A DNA stretch of 64,000 nucleotides. Origin: Rhodococcus sp. BP22. GTDB lineage: Bacteria > Actinomycetota > Actinomycetes > Mycobacteriales > Mycobacteriaceae. The position numbers were made by a program, and so were the translations under genes. The stretch's first letter is position 1. Each line of letters begins with the position of its first letter. Below the pieces are notes generated by a model. It had not been told where the DNA came from, did no database searches, and saw only the letters and a list, made by a program, of their open reading frames with translations. Shown in pieces: positions 37,256 through 50,921 of the stretch. The stretch lies in assembly GCF_014281965.1 (NCBI RefSeq), contig NZ_JACFTB010000001.1:62001-126000 (forward strand), given 5' to 3'.

Positions 37256-38012
<757 letters not shown>

Positions 38013-38020
38013 AGCGAAAC

Positions 38021-38034
38021 TTACTGGTGAGTAA
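38021..38034 (-). promoter_or_regulatory. Palindrome TTACT-N4-AGTAA upstream of fabG1
   Basis: TTACT GGTG AGTAA has perfect 5-bp arms and sits 8 nt upstream of the fabG1 -35, in the short gap after the VWA gene. Size and symmetry suit a TetR-type lipid regulator. A near copy is at 20660-20673. Confidence 0.45.
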
Positions 38035-38044
38035 TAACAGGGGA

Positions 38045-39037
38045 TCAGGGCAATCGTTGCCGAAGAACCAAAGCCGTGCCCAAACCCAATGCGGTGAGTA
38101 CGACTCCGAGAATCAACCACGGACGGCTGGCATCTCCACGGGTGATCTCGAACCCGATCTGCTCCTCCAACGTGTCGTACACCGCGCGCAGTTCTTCGAG
38201 TGAGGACGCAGTGAAGAAGCTCCCACCGGAAAGATCGGCAATCTCCCGCAAGGACGGATCATCGACTGGAACCGGAACTCGTTCGACTCCCGACTCGTCT
38301 TCGATATCGACTGTCCCATAACTCGTTCCGAACGAGATTGTGGAGATCGGTACGTTCTTGTCCTTCGCGGCGCGCGCGGCAGTGTATCCACCCCGCGGAT
38401 CGTCAGGGCTCTCCGGGACGGTCTGCTTACCATCGGACAACAAGACGATTCGAGCGGGCGGGGCCGCATCGCCGCCACCGAGAACGGCTCCCAGCGTGTC
38501 GATCGACTGCAGGGAGGTGAAAATAGCCTCGCCAGTGGCCGTGCGTTCGCTCAATTGCAGTTTGTCGATGGCCGCCTTGGTCGCTTCTCGATTGGCGGTC
38601 GGAGATACGAGCACCGACGCCGTCCCAGCAAAAGCCACGAGTCCGAGGTTGATACCTGGAGTCAGCCCTTCGGCGAACGACTTTCCTGCCTCCTGTGCAG
38701 CAGCCAACCGAGACGGTTCGACGTCCGTTGCCTCCATAGACAACGACACGTCGATCACGAGTATCACCGTCGCGCGGTTTCGCGGCACCTTTTGATCAGC
38801 AGTCGGGCCCGCCAACGCAATTGTCAGCACGAGCAAACCGGCCAGGATCAGTGCAGTCGGCACGTGGCGCCAGTAACCCGGCCGCGTCGGCGCCACTTTC
38901 TCCAACAGTTCCATGTTCGAGAACCGCAAAGTGTGTTTGTGGCGACGACGCTGCGCCAATACGTAACCGACGACCAAACCGGCAACAACGAGCACGAACA
39001 GCAGCCACCACGGTGAGGTGAACTCGGACAGACTCAC
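38045..39037 (-). CDS. VWA-domain membrane protein (Rv1481 type)
   Basis: 330 residues: N-terminal helices (10-28 and 60-78), then a von Willebrand A domain with an intact MIDAS start DVSLS (D96, S98, S100), a threonine-containing TATGEAI segment and LSDGKQT, and a C-terminal helix (about 308-326). It is anchored in the membrane with its metal-dependent adhesion domain on one face. It belongs to the MoxR-DUF58-VWA type of operon, in which the AAA ATPase MoxR is thought to remodel or assemble partner proteins. The GTG at 39037 overlaps the DUF58 stop (GTGA). Confidence 0.87.
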   Translation of the reverse strand: MSLSEFTSPWWLLFVLVVAGLVVGYVLAQRRRHKHTLRFSNMELLEKVAPTRPGYWRHVPTALILAGLLVLTIALAGPTADQKVPRNRATVILVIDVSLSMEATDVEPSRLAAAQEAGKSFAEGLTPGINLGLVAFAGTASVLVSPTANREATKAAIDKLQLSERTATGEAIFTSLQSIDTLGAVLGGGDAAPPARIVLLSDGKQTVPESPDDPRGGYTAARAAKDKNVPISTISFGTSYGTVDIEDESGVERVPVPVDDPSLREIADLSGGSFFTASSLEELRAVYDTLEEQIGFEITRGDASRPWLILGVVLTALGLGTALVLRQRLP

Positions 39038-40022
39038 CGGCGACCTGCCCGAGCCGAATTGACTGCACTGGAACCGAGAGTGTGTCGGCGTGAAGAAACG
39101 AACCGGACGACGTCCGCTATCCAGTCGCCGTCGGTTCGAAGTGTCAGGCGCGGAGCGCCACATCGACGAAGCGCACGCTCCACGTCCTCGCGATGAGACG
39201 CGGCGGCTTCGGCGAAATCGGCACGCAACCGCGGCGTCGTGCTGAATTCACGGGTGCGACCGGTTTCGGGGTCGTGTAGGACCACATCCCCGACATCTGG
39301 TAGTTCGAGGTCCCGAGGATCGAGTACTTCCACTGCCAACACATCGTGTCGTGCAGAGATCGCTCGCAGCGATCGCTCCCAGTCGATCGGCCCGAGAAAA
39401 TCACTGATCACCACTGCCATCCCCCGCCTGCGTTGGGGGCGGCGGAGCGCCTCGATGGCCTCGCGAAGATTTCCTCGCACACCGTCGGCAGCACTGGGCA
39501 TCGTCGCGATGGTCCGCAGCAACGTCTGCGAGTGGATTCGGCCACCCCTGGCCGGGATCCGAGTCGTCTGTGCCCCAGTAGCAACCACAGCACCGACACG
39601 ATTACCACCGCCGCTGGTCAAGTGCGTGATTGCGGCGGCTGCTGCGACAGCCAGATCTCGCTTCTCGCATCCCGTCGTACCGAAATCGAGACTGCCCGAC
39701 AGATCGACGACCATCCAGGTTTCCAGCTCGCGATCGGCAACAGACTGACGAACGTGTGGATGAGTCGTCCGAGCAGTCACAGACCAGTCCATCTGTCGGA
39801 CGTCGTCGCCAGGCTGGTACTCCCGCGCGTCGCCGGGCTCGGAACCAGGTCCCGGAATCAACCCGAGGTGGTCACCGTGCAGCACGCCGTCGAGACGACG
39901 GCGGACTGTCAACTCCAAGGTGCGCAACGCCGCAGCGAGTGTGGGGTCACGTAGTTCACCGCTCCGGAACGACGGGGGCCGCGAGTCGGGTGTCCGACCC
40001 GTCCCGCGGGCAAGTGCCCCGC

Positions 40023-40026
<4 letters not shown>
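39034..40026 (-). CDS. DUF58 domain protein (Rv1480 type)
   Basis: 330 residues, soluble. The DUF58 signature is seen as [33 protein letters not shown], followed by a VWA-like strand [14 protein letters not shown] with partial MIDAS-like D-x-S-x-S. DUF58 proteins accompany MoxR ATPases and VWA proteins and are presumed chaperone or scaffold partners. The GTG start at 40026 overlaps the moxR stop, and its own stop overlaps the VWA gene start, so moxR, DUF58 and VWA are translated in tight series. Confidence 0.88.
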
Positions 40027-41333
<1,307 letters not shown>

Positions 41334-41491
41334 CAAGAATTCACCGCTTCCAATCGAATCACTTCTCGGGCACGTTCGGTATCGACCATCGACTATTTCA
41401 GACGATGACTACTTGCGCCGTGGGGCCGCCCCCCAAGGCTACCGATGTCTCCTGTGGGGCGAGCCTACCGAGTGGCCCCCGAAGAATTCTG

Positions 41492-43021
41492 TCAGGACAC
41501 CATACGTACTGCATACGGCGTCATACCGTCGTATCGAACGGACGAAATCTTCACGATGTCGCCGGATTGCGGGGCTTCCAGCATCTTCCCGTCGCCCAGA
41601 TACAACGCAACGTGCTGACTGGCGTTCGGTCCATAGAAGATCATGTCCCCGCGCTTCATGTTGGAGGATGGGACCTGTTTGCCTGCAGTGTATTGATAGC
41701 CCGTGTAGTGAGGCAGCGAGATGCCGAGTCCCCCGAACGCGTAGATCATCAATCCGGAACAGTCGAAGCCCACCTTGTTGTAGTCGCCGTAGCTATCGGC
41801 CACTCCCCCGTCCCGGATACCTTTCGTCGGTCCGTTTTCGTCGCCGCCACCCCAGGAGTACGGGACGCCCAGCTGAGACATTCCGCGGTCTATGGCGAGT
41901 TCGACTGCTGCACTGCCGGTGAGCGACGAATTCGATTGACCTGAGCTTCGCGGCTTCTTCGGTGTCGTGGTCGTTGTGGTACCCGTGCTGTCGGCAGAGT
42001 CGCCGCCGGTGGAGTCGCTGCCGACAGAGTCCTGATCTTCGTCGATATCGGTGTGGGATCGTTGACCTGCTGCTGCGGCCGCTGCAGCCGCACTTGCAGC
42101 CTGGTTCGCTGCAACCCTCGCAGCGGCTTGAACTGCCGCTTGCTTCGCTGCTGCCGCCGCAGCAGCAATCGCCGCGTCTTCGGCTGCTTTCTGTGACTCC
42201 CAGGTCGAGTATGCGACGCGCTGATCGGCAAGTCCCGCCACGTTCGATCGTGCGGAATCGAGCTGACTCTGCGCGGAGTCGCGCTCGCTCTCGATCGCAG
42301 CCTTCTGTTCTGCCTGGGCTTGCAACGCAGCGCGGGCTGTCGCTATCGCTTCCTCGGCATCTGCTTTCTTGGACTCTGCTGTCGAGGCTGCGGCATCGGC
42401 TTGTTGTTTGGACTCGCGAGCGGCGGAGTCACGGTTGGCCTGTTCGGTCCTGGCCCGCTGGAGACCGTCGAGCACAGCGTTCTGGCTGTTCGACAGAACC
42501 TTCAGCACCTGCGCACGGTCGAGAACGTCGTCCGGTCCACTCGATCCGAGGAACGAGGACACCGAGGCGACACCTGTGCCCTGGGTATAACTCGACACGG
42601 CGAAGTTGTTGAACTTCTGCTGTGCCGCCTGGATTTGAACACCTGCATCGGTGAGAGCCTGCTGAGCAACGACCACGAGTTGGGCAGCTACGTCAGCGGC
42701 GTCCCGAGCATTCTGAAGGTCGACGAGGGCCTTGTTGACGTCCTCGCGTTTGATCGCCACATCGGCATCGAGTTGGGCGAGCTGTTGGTTTGCAGACGCG
42801 ACTTGGTTGATCAACGAACCCACGGCACCGAGCTGTTGCTCTACCGCGGATCCCGCGGCGGCAAGGTCGGAGTCGGATGGGTTGGGCGGCGGCGGCGGAA
42901 CAGCGACGGCGGCGCCGGACGCCCCACTTATCAACGCAACAACCATTCCGGCCCCAACGAACATTCTCGCCGTGTTGGAGAACGCGCAGCTGCGTGTCCC
43001 GCGGAATGCTCGTCGCCTCAA
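41492..43021 (-). CDS. ripA: Secreted NlpC/P60 peptidoglycan endopeptidase, RipA-like
   Basis: 509 residues: signal peptide (to about 39, MFVGAGMVVALISGASGAAVA), a Pro stretch, two long coiled-coil regions (about 60-330), an Ala-rich and acidic/Thr-rich linker, then an NlpC/P60 domain with catalytic C421 in FDCSGL and H470 in QHVALYLG. It cuts D-Glu/mDAP bonds in peptidoglycan stems during daughter-cell separation; the coiled coil normally autoinhibits it. I use the TTG at 43021 because GGGAG stands 6-7 nt upstream and the signal peptide begins there. Only one Rip gene is present where M. tuberculosis has ripA-ripB. Confidence 0.9.
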   Translation of the reverse strand: MRRRAFRGTRSCAFSNTARMFVGAGMVVALISGASGAAVAVPPPPPNPSDSDLAAAGSAVEQQLGAVGSLINQVASANQQLAQLDADVAIKREDVNKALVDLQNARDAADVAAQLVVVAQQALTDAGVQIQAAQQKFNNFAVSSYTQGTGVASVSSFLGSSGPDDVLDRAQVLKVLSNSQNAVLDGLQRARTEQANRDSAARESKQQADAAASTAESKKADAEEAIATARAALQAQAEQKAAIESERDSAQSQLDSARSNVAGLADQRVAYSTWESQKAAEDAAIAAAAAAAKQAAVQAAARVAANQAASAAAAAAAAGQRSHTDIDEDQDSVGSDSTGGDSADSTGTTTTTTPKKPRSSGQSNSSLTGSAAVELAIDRGMSQLGVPYSWGGGDENGPTKGIRDGGVADSYGDYNKVGFDCSGLMIYAFGGLGISLPHYTGYQYTAGKQVPSSNMKRGDMIFYGPNASQHVALYLGDGKMLEAPQSGDIVKISSVRYDGMTPYAVRMVS

Positions 43022-43381
43022 AGTTGTCTCCCTCTGGTCCGGCGCTCGCGACGTTCTCTCGTTCGTCGACGCCGGACGAGAGGACCCAGCACCCACATCG
43101 GGTGCCGGAAATCACGCTCACCGGGCAGGGAGGAAGCACGCAGCATCACCACAGGTGTAGACCACGTCGGTCCCACCCGAAGCAGGCGTCACCCGAGGCA
43201 ACTCGGATAGACCTCTGCCTTCTGCGACACTCCTTCCCCAGCAGTGCCAATGGCACCGTACGACACTTTGCACACTAAAGAAACTCCAGTCACAAAGAAC
43301 ACATATGTAATTCGACCAGCACAAATGAGCTGAACTCGGTGTTTACGCGAAAGCAATTTTTTCGACTTTTTTCGCCATACG
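43022..43381 (-). other. Long untranslated region upstream of ripA
   Basis: No gene is supported in this stretch. On the minus strand it is an AT-richer promoter zone (about 43260-43380) followed by over 200 nt of GC-rich leader with stems such as CCGAG-TTGC-CTCGG (about 43192-43205). Resuscitation and Rip-type hydrolase genes in actinobacteria often follow the c-di-AMP (ydaO) riboswitch; I could not match its conserved core here. Confidence 0.35.
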
Positions 43382-43415
43382 ACGAACGCCCCGACCAGAT
43401 GGTCGAGGCGTTCGT
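43382..43415 (-). terminator. Hairpin after the Rv1476-like gene
   Basis: ACGAACGCC (43382-43390) pairs with GGCGTTCGT (43407-43415), and CGACC/GGTCG (43392-43396/43401-43405) close an AGAT loop after one mismatch. It starts 27 nt past the stop of the minus-strand gene and separates it from the ripA promoter. Confidence 0.65.
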
Positions 43416-43442
43416 TCCTGCAGTATCCGGCAGAGTCGATTT

Positions 43443-44033
43443 TCAGCGCTCGGTGGCAGACTCACCAGAAGAGTTGCTCGGTTCGGAGGCCTGCGTGTGC
43501 CGCTCCGCCTCGCGGAGCCCTGATGTCGAGATACTCCGCGCCTTGTGACGCCGGATCTTCGCTACTGCAGTTGCTGCTGCCACCGCCGTGACGAGAACCA
43601 GGATGAGACCCGTGATCAGACCCCACGGGGTCTGCGGGCCGACGAGCGTATCGACGAAATTGTCGGCTCCCACGACCGGATTTCCAGTATAGGTGCGATC
43701 TTGCCCAGCCTCGAGAGTCACTCGACTGACTGTGTCGCTGAAGGACCCCACCTGACCTGGACTCAAGACAAGGACTGTGCCGCCGTCCTGGGTCCCGACC
43801 GCTGTCGCGAGATCACGCAACTGAGAATCGTGAACGGGGTCCTTTTCCATGACCACGATGCCGAGATCGACTCCGTGCTCTTCAGCACGCTGGACTACGG
43901 CCTGCAGATCGCTCCGAAGTGCCGAAGGCGCACTGACACCGGACTCGGCGATGTCGGCCACGATCGAATCGATGTCTGTGCCGGGCGGGACTTCGGCGGC
44001 CAGCGGAACAAAAGCAAGAATCGGATCAGGCAT
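43443..44033 (-). CDS. Rv1476-like membrane protein (DUF6676)
   Basis: 196 residues. The N-terminal ~125 residues are predicted extracytoplasmic or soluble alpha/beta with no enzyme motif, resembling a small TPM-like fold (VVQRAEEHGVDLGIVVMEKDP). One strong membrane helix (about 138-156, LITGLILVLVTAVAAATAV) is followed by a basic stop-transfer KIRRHK and a polar tail. Order between ripA and acn matches Rv1476 in M. tuberculosis. Related domains help envelope assembly, but no function is established for this family. Confidence 0.75.
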   Translation of the reverse strand: MPDPILAFVPLAAEVPPGTDIDSIVADIAESGVSAPSALRSDLQAVVQRAEEHGVDLGIVVMEKDPVHDSQLRDLATAVGTQDGGTVLVLSPGQVGSFSDTVSRVTLEAGQDRTYTGNPVVGADNFVDTLVGPQTPWGLITGLILVLVTAVAAATAVAKIRRHKARSISTSGLREAERHTQASEPSNSSGESATER

Positions 44034-44252
44034 CTCTCGTCCAGTCGCAATAGCGGAGTCGGTGGGTGGCGGTCGTTACCGAAGAGTACGAGCGGCCCGT
44101 CCGAACCCTACGTCACCGACACCTACCGGGACCGCATTGGACACTCACCGCACGGCCCGTAGTGAGGTTGCCCTGCATTGCGAAGGTAGTGCCACTGCGT
44201 GAGGATTGTCGGTGCAGGGCACGCCGGCGCAGCATCAGGCCTGCCCTCAGGG

Positions 44253-44280
44253 TTTCACAGGACAAGCGTACTGTTAGACT
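44253..44280 (+). promoter_or_regulatory. Promoter of acn
   Basis: TTTCAC (44253-44258), a 16-nt spacer and TAGACT (44275-44280). The leader would be about 95 nt long. The AcnR-like site fills the spacer, which would block RNA polymerase. Confidence 0.45.
44258..44273 (+). promoter_or_regulatory. AcnR operator in the acn promoter
   Basis: CAGGACAAGCGTACTG fits at every fixed position the operator I recall for corynebacterial AcnR (CAG-N-AC-N3-CGTACTG), an imperfect inverted repeat. It overlaps the promoter spacer, and acnR lies just downstream of acn. The sequence match is direct; binding is inferred. Confidence 0.7.
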
Positions 44281-44383
44281 TACAACGAGGCGTTCGGCGC
44301 ACCGTTCGGTCGCGTAGAAGGTCTCGCTTCAACCGTCGACACAGCCCCGTCGGCGGTGTGCCTCATAGACGAGTGGAGCTGAA

Positions 44384-47194
<2,811 letters not shown>

Positions 47195-47240
47195 GCACTT
47201 CTTTACGGCTCAGCGCTGGTGAGTGAACTCGACCAGTGAG

Positions 47241-47309
47241 CACGCAGAACGCGCACGACCACTTCGAGCCCGGTTCAGGCTCGAACAGACAGTGGGCGTG
47301 CGCGTTCTG
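47241..47309 (+). terminator. Compound hairpin between acn and acnR
   Basis: The outer stem CGCAGAACGCGCACG (47241-47255) pairs perfectly with 47295-47309. A CCAC/GTGG segment and a perfect inner stem TTCGAGCC/GGCTCGAA (47261-47268/47276-47283) lie within. No U tract follows. It probably reduces readthrough from acn into acnR. Confidence 0.6.
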
Positions 47310-47351
47310 CGCTTAAGGCGGGACCACGTATCAGCCGATGAAGGAGGCAGT

Positions 47352-47924
47352 GTGCCGAAGGTCAGTGAAGACCATTTGGCAGCACGACGTAGCGAGATTC
47401 TCGACGGCGCACGACGTTGCTTCGGTGAATTCGGCTACGAGGGTGCGACGGTCCGCCGCCTCGAGGAGACGACTGGCCTGTCCAGAGGCGCGATTTTTCA
47501 CCACTTCAAGGACAAGGACGGGCTGTTTCTCGCGCTCGCGCAGGAAGATGCTCGGCGGATGGCAGAAGTGGCTGCTCGTCAAGGACTGGTTCAGGTCATG
47601 CGGGACATTCTCGAGCAACCCGATCGGTTCGAGTGGCTGGGTACTCGGCTGGAAATAGCCAGGCGCTTACGCACCGACCCGGAGTTCAGGAAGAGCTGGG
47701 CGGAGAAATCCTCGGAACTCACCGATGCAACCCTTGCCCGGCTGGAACGTCAGAAAACGGCAGGCAAACTGCGTGAAGACGTTCCGAAGGATGTGATGCA
47801 CGATTATCTCGATCTCGTGCTCGACGGTCTTGTCGCTCGCATCGCCTCCGGTCAGGGAGGGCCCAACCTCTCGGCGGTACTGGACCTTGTCGAAGCATCG
47901 GTTCGCAGGCCCGACAGCGCTTAG
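47352..47924 (+). CDS. acnR: TetR-type repressor of aconitase, AcnR
   Basis: 190 residues: an N-terminal TetR helix-turn-helix (about 10-55; EILDGARRCFGEFGYEGATVRRLEETTGLSRGAIFHHF) and a helical ligand/dimer domain. In Corynebacterium AcnR represses acn and responds to citrate/Mg. A GTG at 47352 with AAGGAGG 4-5 nt upstream is chosen; the longer frame passes through the intergenic hairpin. Position after acn and the operator in the acn promoter support the assignment. Counterpart of Rv1474c. Confidence 0.9.
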   Translation: MPKVSEDHLAARRSEILDGARRCFGEFGYEGATVRRLEETTGLSRGAIFHHFKDKDGLFLALAQEDARRMAEVAARQGLVQVMRDILEQPDRFEWLGTRLEIARRLRTDPEFRKSWAEKSSELTDATLARLERQKTAGKLREDVPKDVMHDYLDLVLDGLVARIASGQGGPNLSAVLDLVEASVRRPDSA

Positions 47925-47936
47925 CTTGATGTACAG

Positions 47937-48197
47937 CTAATCGGTGCGATGTGACTTCTGCCGATTAGGGCCGCCCCTCGAACGTAACGCGACACCCGAT
48001 TCGGCCAGAATCTTGTGCACGAATCCATAGGATCTATTGAGATCGTGAGCGAGACTACGAATACTCGCCCCTGCGGAGTACTGCTCCTGCAGTGAGGCTC
48101 GCAGCCTCTCTCGCGATTCGCCGGTGATTCGTGCACCTTTACCGATGGGCGGATCCTCGGATTCGGCGAATAACCCTCGGGCCGGTAGTGGTGGCAT
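47937..48197 (-). CDS. Small helix-turn-helix protein (Rv1473A type)
   Basis: 86 residues. The central ITGESRERLRASLQEQYSAGASIRSLAHDLNRSYGFVHKILAESG is a resolvase/Hin-like helix-turn-helix, followed by a basic tail RSRGGPNRQKSHR. It is a probable DNA-binding regulator without an effector domain. Order next to acnR and the ABC-F gene matches Rv1473A, which is shorter (about 63 residues), so an internal start is possible here. Target unknown. Confidence 0.7.
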   Translation of the reverse strand: MPPLPARGLFAESEDPPIGKGARITGESRERLRASLQEQYSAGASIRSLAHDLNRSYGFVHKILAESGVALRSRGGPNRQKSHRTD

Positions 48198-48290
48198 GGC
48201 GTTCCTCCAGTCAGCGATACTTCACTCACCGAACACCCCCGCACGACCAGGGTAGAGGACGCCACACTCCGGCCACGAGCAAACCGATTA

Positions 48291-49922
48291 TCAGGCCAGC
48301 TGAATCAGTTCCAGGTAGTCCTGTGACCAGTGGTCCTCGTTACCGTCGGGCAGCAGGATGACCCGCTCGGGTGACAGGGCTTCTGCCGCACCGGGGTCGT
48401 GAGTGACCAGCACGACGGCTCCCTTGTAGCTGCGGAGAGCATCGAGCACCTGTTCACGTGAAATCGGGTCGAGGTTGTTCGTCGGCTCGTCGAGAAGCAG
48501 GACGTTGGCAGCAGAGGACACAAGCCCGGCAAGTGCAAGTCTGGTCTTCTCACCGCCCGACAGCGTGCCTGCCGGCTGTTCCAGCTGCGGTCCGGTGAAC
48601 ATGAACGCCCCCAGCAACGAGCGCAACTCCTGCTCCCCCGTATCCGGAGCCGCATGGCGAATGTTCTCCCACACCGACGCGCGATCGTCGAGTGTGTCGT
48701 GCTCCTGTGCGAAGTATCCGACGCGTAACCCGTGGCCGGCGAGGATCTCACCTGCGTCGGACTTTTCGGTACCCGCCAGAATCCGGAGCAAGGTTGTCTT
48801 GCCCGCACCGTTGAGTCCGAGCACGACGACGCGGCTGCCGCGGTCGATGGCCAGATCGACTCCGGCAAAGATTTCCAAGGACCCGTACATCTTGGTGAGG
48901 TTTTTCGCCATGAGGGGGGTCTTGCCGCAGGGTGCAGGCTCAGGGAAGCGGATGTGTGCAACCTTGTCCGAGACGCGCTCGGCGTCGAGGTTTGCCATGA
49001 GCTTGTCGGCACGCTTTGCCATGTTCTGCGCGGCAACAGCTTTCGTGGCTTTCGCGCCCATCTTCGCGGCCTGCACGCGCAAGGCGCCTGCCTTCTTCTC
49101 CGCGTTGGCACGCTCACGCCGCCTGCGCTGCTCGTCGGTTGCCCGAGCATCGATGTACTTTTTCCAGTTCATGTTGTAGACATCGGCTTCACCGCGCACC
49201 GCATCGAGGAACCACACGCGGTTGACCACGTCGCTCAGAAGATCGACATCGTGGCTGATCACGATCAGTCCGCCATCGTGATTTTGCAGGAACCCCCGAA
49301 GCCAGGTGATGGAGTCGGCGTCGAGGTGGTTGGTGGGTTCGTCGAGCAGCAGTGTCGTGTCGGAACGTCCGCCGCTCCCGTCGGAGGCCGCGAACAGAAT
49401 GCGTGCCAGTTCCACGCGCCGACGTTGGCCACCGGACAGCGTGCGCAGTGCTTGCGCGAGGATGCGATCGGCAAGTCCCAGGCTGTTGCAGATTCGCGCT
49501 GCTTCGCTCTCGGCTTCGTAGCCGCCCAGCGATGCGAATCGCTCCTCGAGCTCGCCGTACTTGCGGACCGCCTTGTCGAGAAGCACCTCGTCGGCGACCT
49601 CTGCCATCAACGCCTGCTGCTTCTCCATTTGATGCAACAAAGTGTCCAGTCCACGCGCGGAGAGAACTCGATCCCTGGCAAGCACATCGAGGTCACCCTC
49701 TTTCGGATCCTGTGGCAAGTATCCGAGATCGCCTGTACGAACGACGGTGCCCGCGTAGGGTTCGCCCTCACCCGCAAGGATCCTCAGCGTCGTGGTCTTG
49801 CCGGCTCCGTTACGGCCGACCAACCCGATACGGTCTCCGCCTTGTACGCGAAGTGCTGGTCCTTGAGTCGACAGCAACGTGCGGACACCGGCACGAACTT
49901 CCAAGTCGGTGGCGGTAATCAC
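48291..49922 (-). CDS. ABC-F family ATPase (ribosome-associated, Rv1473 type)
   Basis: 543 residues with two ABC domains in one chain and no membrane part. The first has Walker A GRNGAGKTTT, signature LSGGQRRRVE and LLLDEPTNHLDADS; the second has GLNGAGKTTL, LSGGEKTRLA and LLLDEPTNNLDP. A basic interdomain linker (about 225-300, rich in Arg/Lys/Ala) fits the ribosomal E-site arm of ABC-F proteins, which rescue stalled ribosomes or protect them from antibiotics. The GTG at 49922 with AGGAG about 9 nt upstream opens the family sequence; the frame before it is not homologous. Confidence 0.9.
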   Translation of the reverse strand: MITATDLEVRAGVRTLLSTQGPALRVQGGDRIGLVGRNGAGKTTTLRILAGEGEPYAGTVVRTGDLGYLPQDPKEGDLDVLARDRVLSARGLDTLLHQMEKQQALMAEVADEVLLDKAVRKYGELEERFASLGGYEAESEAARICNSLGLADRILAQALRTLSGGQRRRVELARILFAASDGSGGRSDTTLLLDEPTNHLDADSITWLRGFLQNHDGGLIVISHDVDLLSDVVNRVWFLDAVRGEADVYNMNWKKYIDARATDEQRRRRERANAEKKAGALRVQAAKMGAKATKAVAAQNMAKRADKLMANLDAERVSDKVAHIRFPEPAPCGKTPLMAKNLTKMYGSLEIFAGVDLAIDRGSRVVVLGLNGAGKTTLLRILAGTEKSDAGEILAGHGLRVGYFAQEHDTLDDRASVWENIRHAAPDTGEQELRSLLGAFMFTGPQLEQPAGTLSGGEKTRLALAGLVSSAANVLLLDEPTNNLDPISREQVLDALRSYKGAVVLVTHDPGAAEALSPERVILLPDGNEDHWSQDYLELIQLA

Positions 49923-50129
49923 GCGGGTGCTCCTAGCTATAGCGGGCGAAGTTCGGCGTCTGGCCGTTTTCACGAGCGGTCGAGTCGCAGGCGGTAGCGA
50001 ACGATGACTCGTCGAAGGTGCGCTGGGCCTGGCCCTGAAACCACTCATGGCCCATGAACCTCTCATTTTAACCCCTTGGGGGCCGTGCTACCGACCGTCC
50101 GAGCAGTGACACCGGTAACGTCTTGATTC

Positions 50130-50921
50130 ATGACCGCCGCAAACACAGCCCCAGAACAGGATCTGACAGGCAAGGTGGCCCTCGTCACCGGTGCCAGCCG
50201 AGGAATCGGCAAGGCAATCGCCGCCGAACTGCTTGCTCGAGGCGCACGAGTAACGATCACCGCTCGCAAACCTGAACCGCTGGCCGAAGCGGCCCGCCAA
50301 CTCGGCGAAGCCACAAGTAGCGGAACCGACAGGGTCCTTGCCATTGCAGGCAACGCCAGTGATGCCGACTCTCGTCGCGACTCGGTGGACAAGACGATCG
50401 AGGTATTCGGTTCGCTCGACATCTTGATCAACAACACCGGTATCAATCCTGTCTACGGTTCGCTGATGGACGCCGATCTCGACGGCGTCAAAAAAATCTT
50501 CGACACCAATGTTGTCGCCACATTGGGGTATATCCAGGAGGCCTACCGAGCCTGGATGGGAGCGCACGGTGGCGCGGTAGTGAACGTCGCGAGCGTCGCG
50601 GGCCTGCGCTCGACGGGCGTGATCGCTGCGTACGGCGCGTCCAAAGCGGCCCTGATCCGCTTGACCGAAGAACTCGCGTGGCAGCTGGGACCATCGATCC
50701 GAATCAACGCGGTCGCACCGGGCGTGGTGAAGACGAAGTTCGCCGAGGCGCTGGTGGCTGGAGGCGAGGAGCAAGCTGCCGCGGCATATCCGATGAAGCG
50801 GCTCGGATCCCCGGAAGACGTCGCAAGCCTCGTGGGATTTCTCGTGTCCGACGCATCGTCCTGGATCACCGGCGAAACTGTCCGAGTGGATGGCGGATTG
50901 CTGGCCACCGGCGGACTGTGA
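50130..50921 (+). CDS. Short-chain dehydrogenase/reductase (FabG-like)
   Basis: 263 residues, classical SDR: TGASRGIG cofactor loop (20-27), NNTG (101-104), catalytic S155, Y168 and K172 (YGASK), and C-terminal TGETVRVDGGLL. Substrate unknown; the FabG-like sequence suits acyl or alcohol substrates. Its stop overlaps the start of the lycopene cyclase (GTGA), so the two are co-translated, which is not an arrangement I know from other carotenoid clusters. Confidence 0.9.
   Translation: MTAANTAPEQDLTGKVALVTGASRGIGKAIAAELLARGARVTITARKPEPLAEAARQLGEATSSGTDRVLAIAGNASDADSRRDSVDKTIEVFGSLDILINNTGINPVYGSLMDADLDGVKKIFDTNVVATLGYIQEAYRAWMGAHGGAVVNVASVAGLRSTGVIAAYGASKAALIRLTEELAWQLGPSIRINAVAPGVVKTKFAEALVAGGEEQAAAAYPMKRLGSPEDVASLVGFLVSDASSWITGETVRVDGGLLATGGL

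Larger units (their letters stand above)
44034..44383 (+). other. Intergenic region with the acn promoter
   Basis: 350 nt between divergent genes. Besides the promoter and AcnR site it holds an 8-bp inverted repeat, GCCCTGCA (44170-44177) with TGCAGGGC (44213-44220), 33 nt upstream of the -35. No small gene is supported. The GTG of acn has GGAG about 7 nt upstream. Confidence 0.5.

Noticed and set aside
43022-43330. c-di-AMP (ydaO) riboswitch before ripA
   Set aside because: Position is right but I could not line up the conserved core sequences; left as an unassigned leader.
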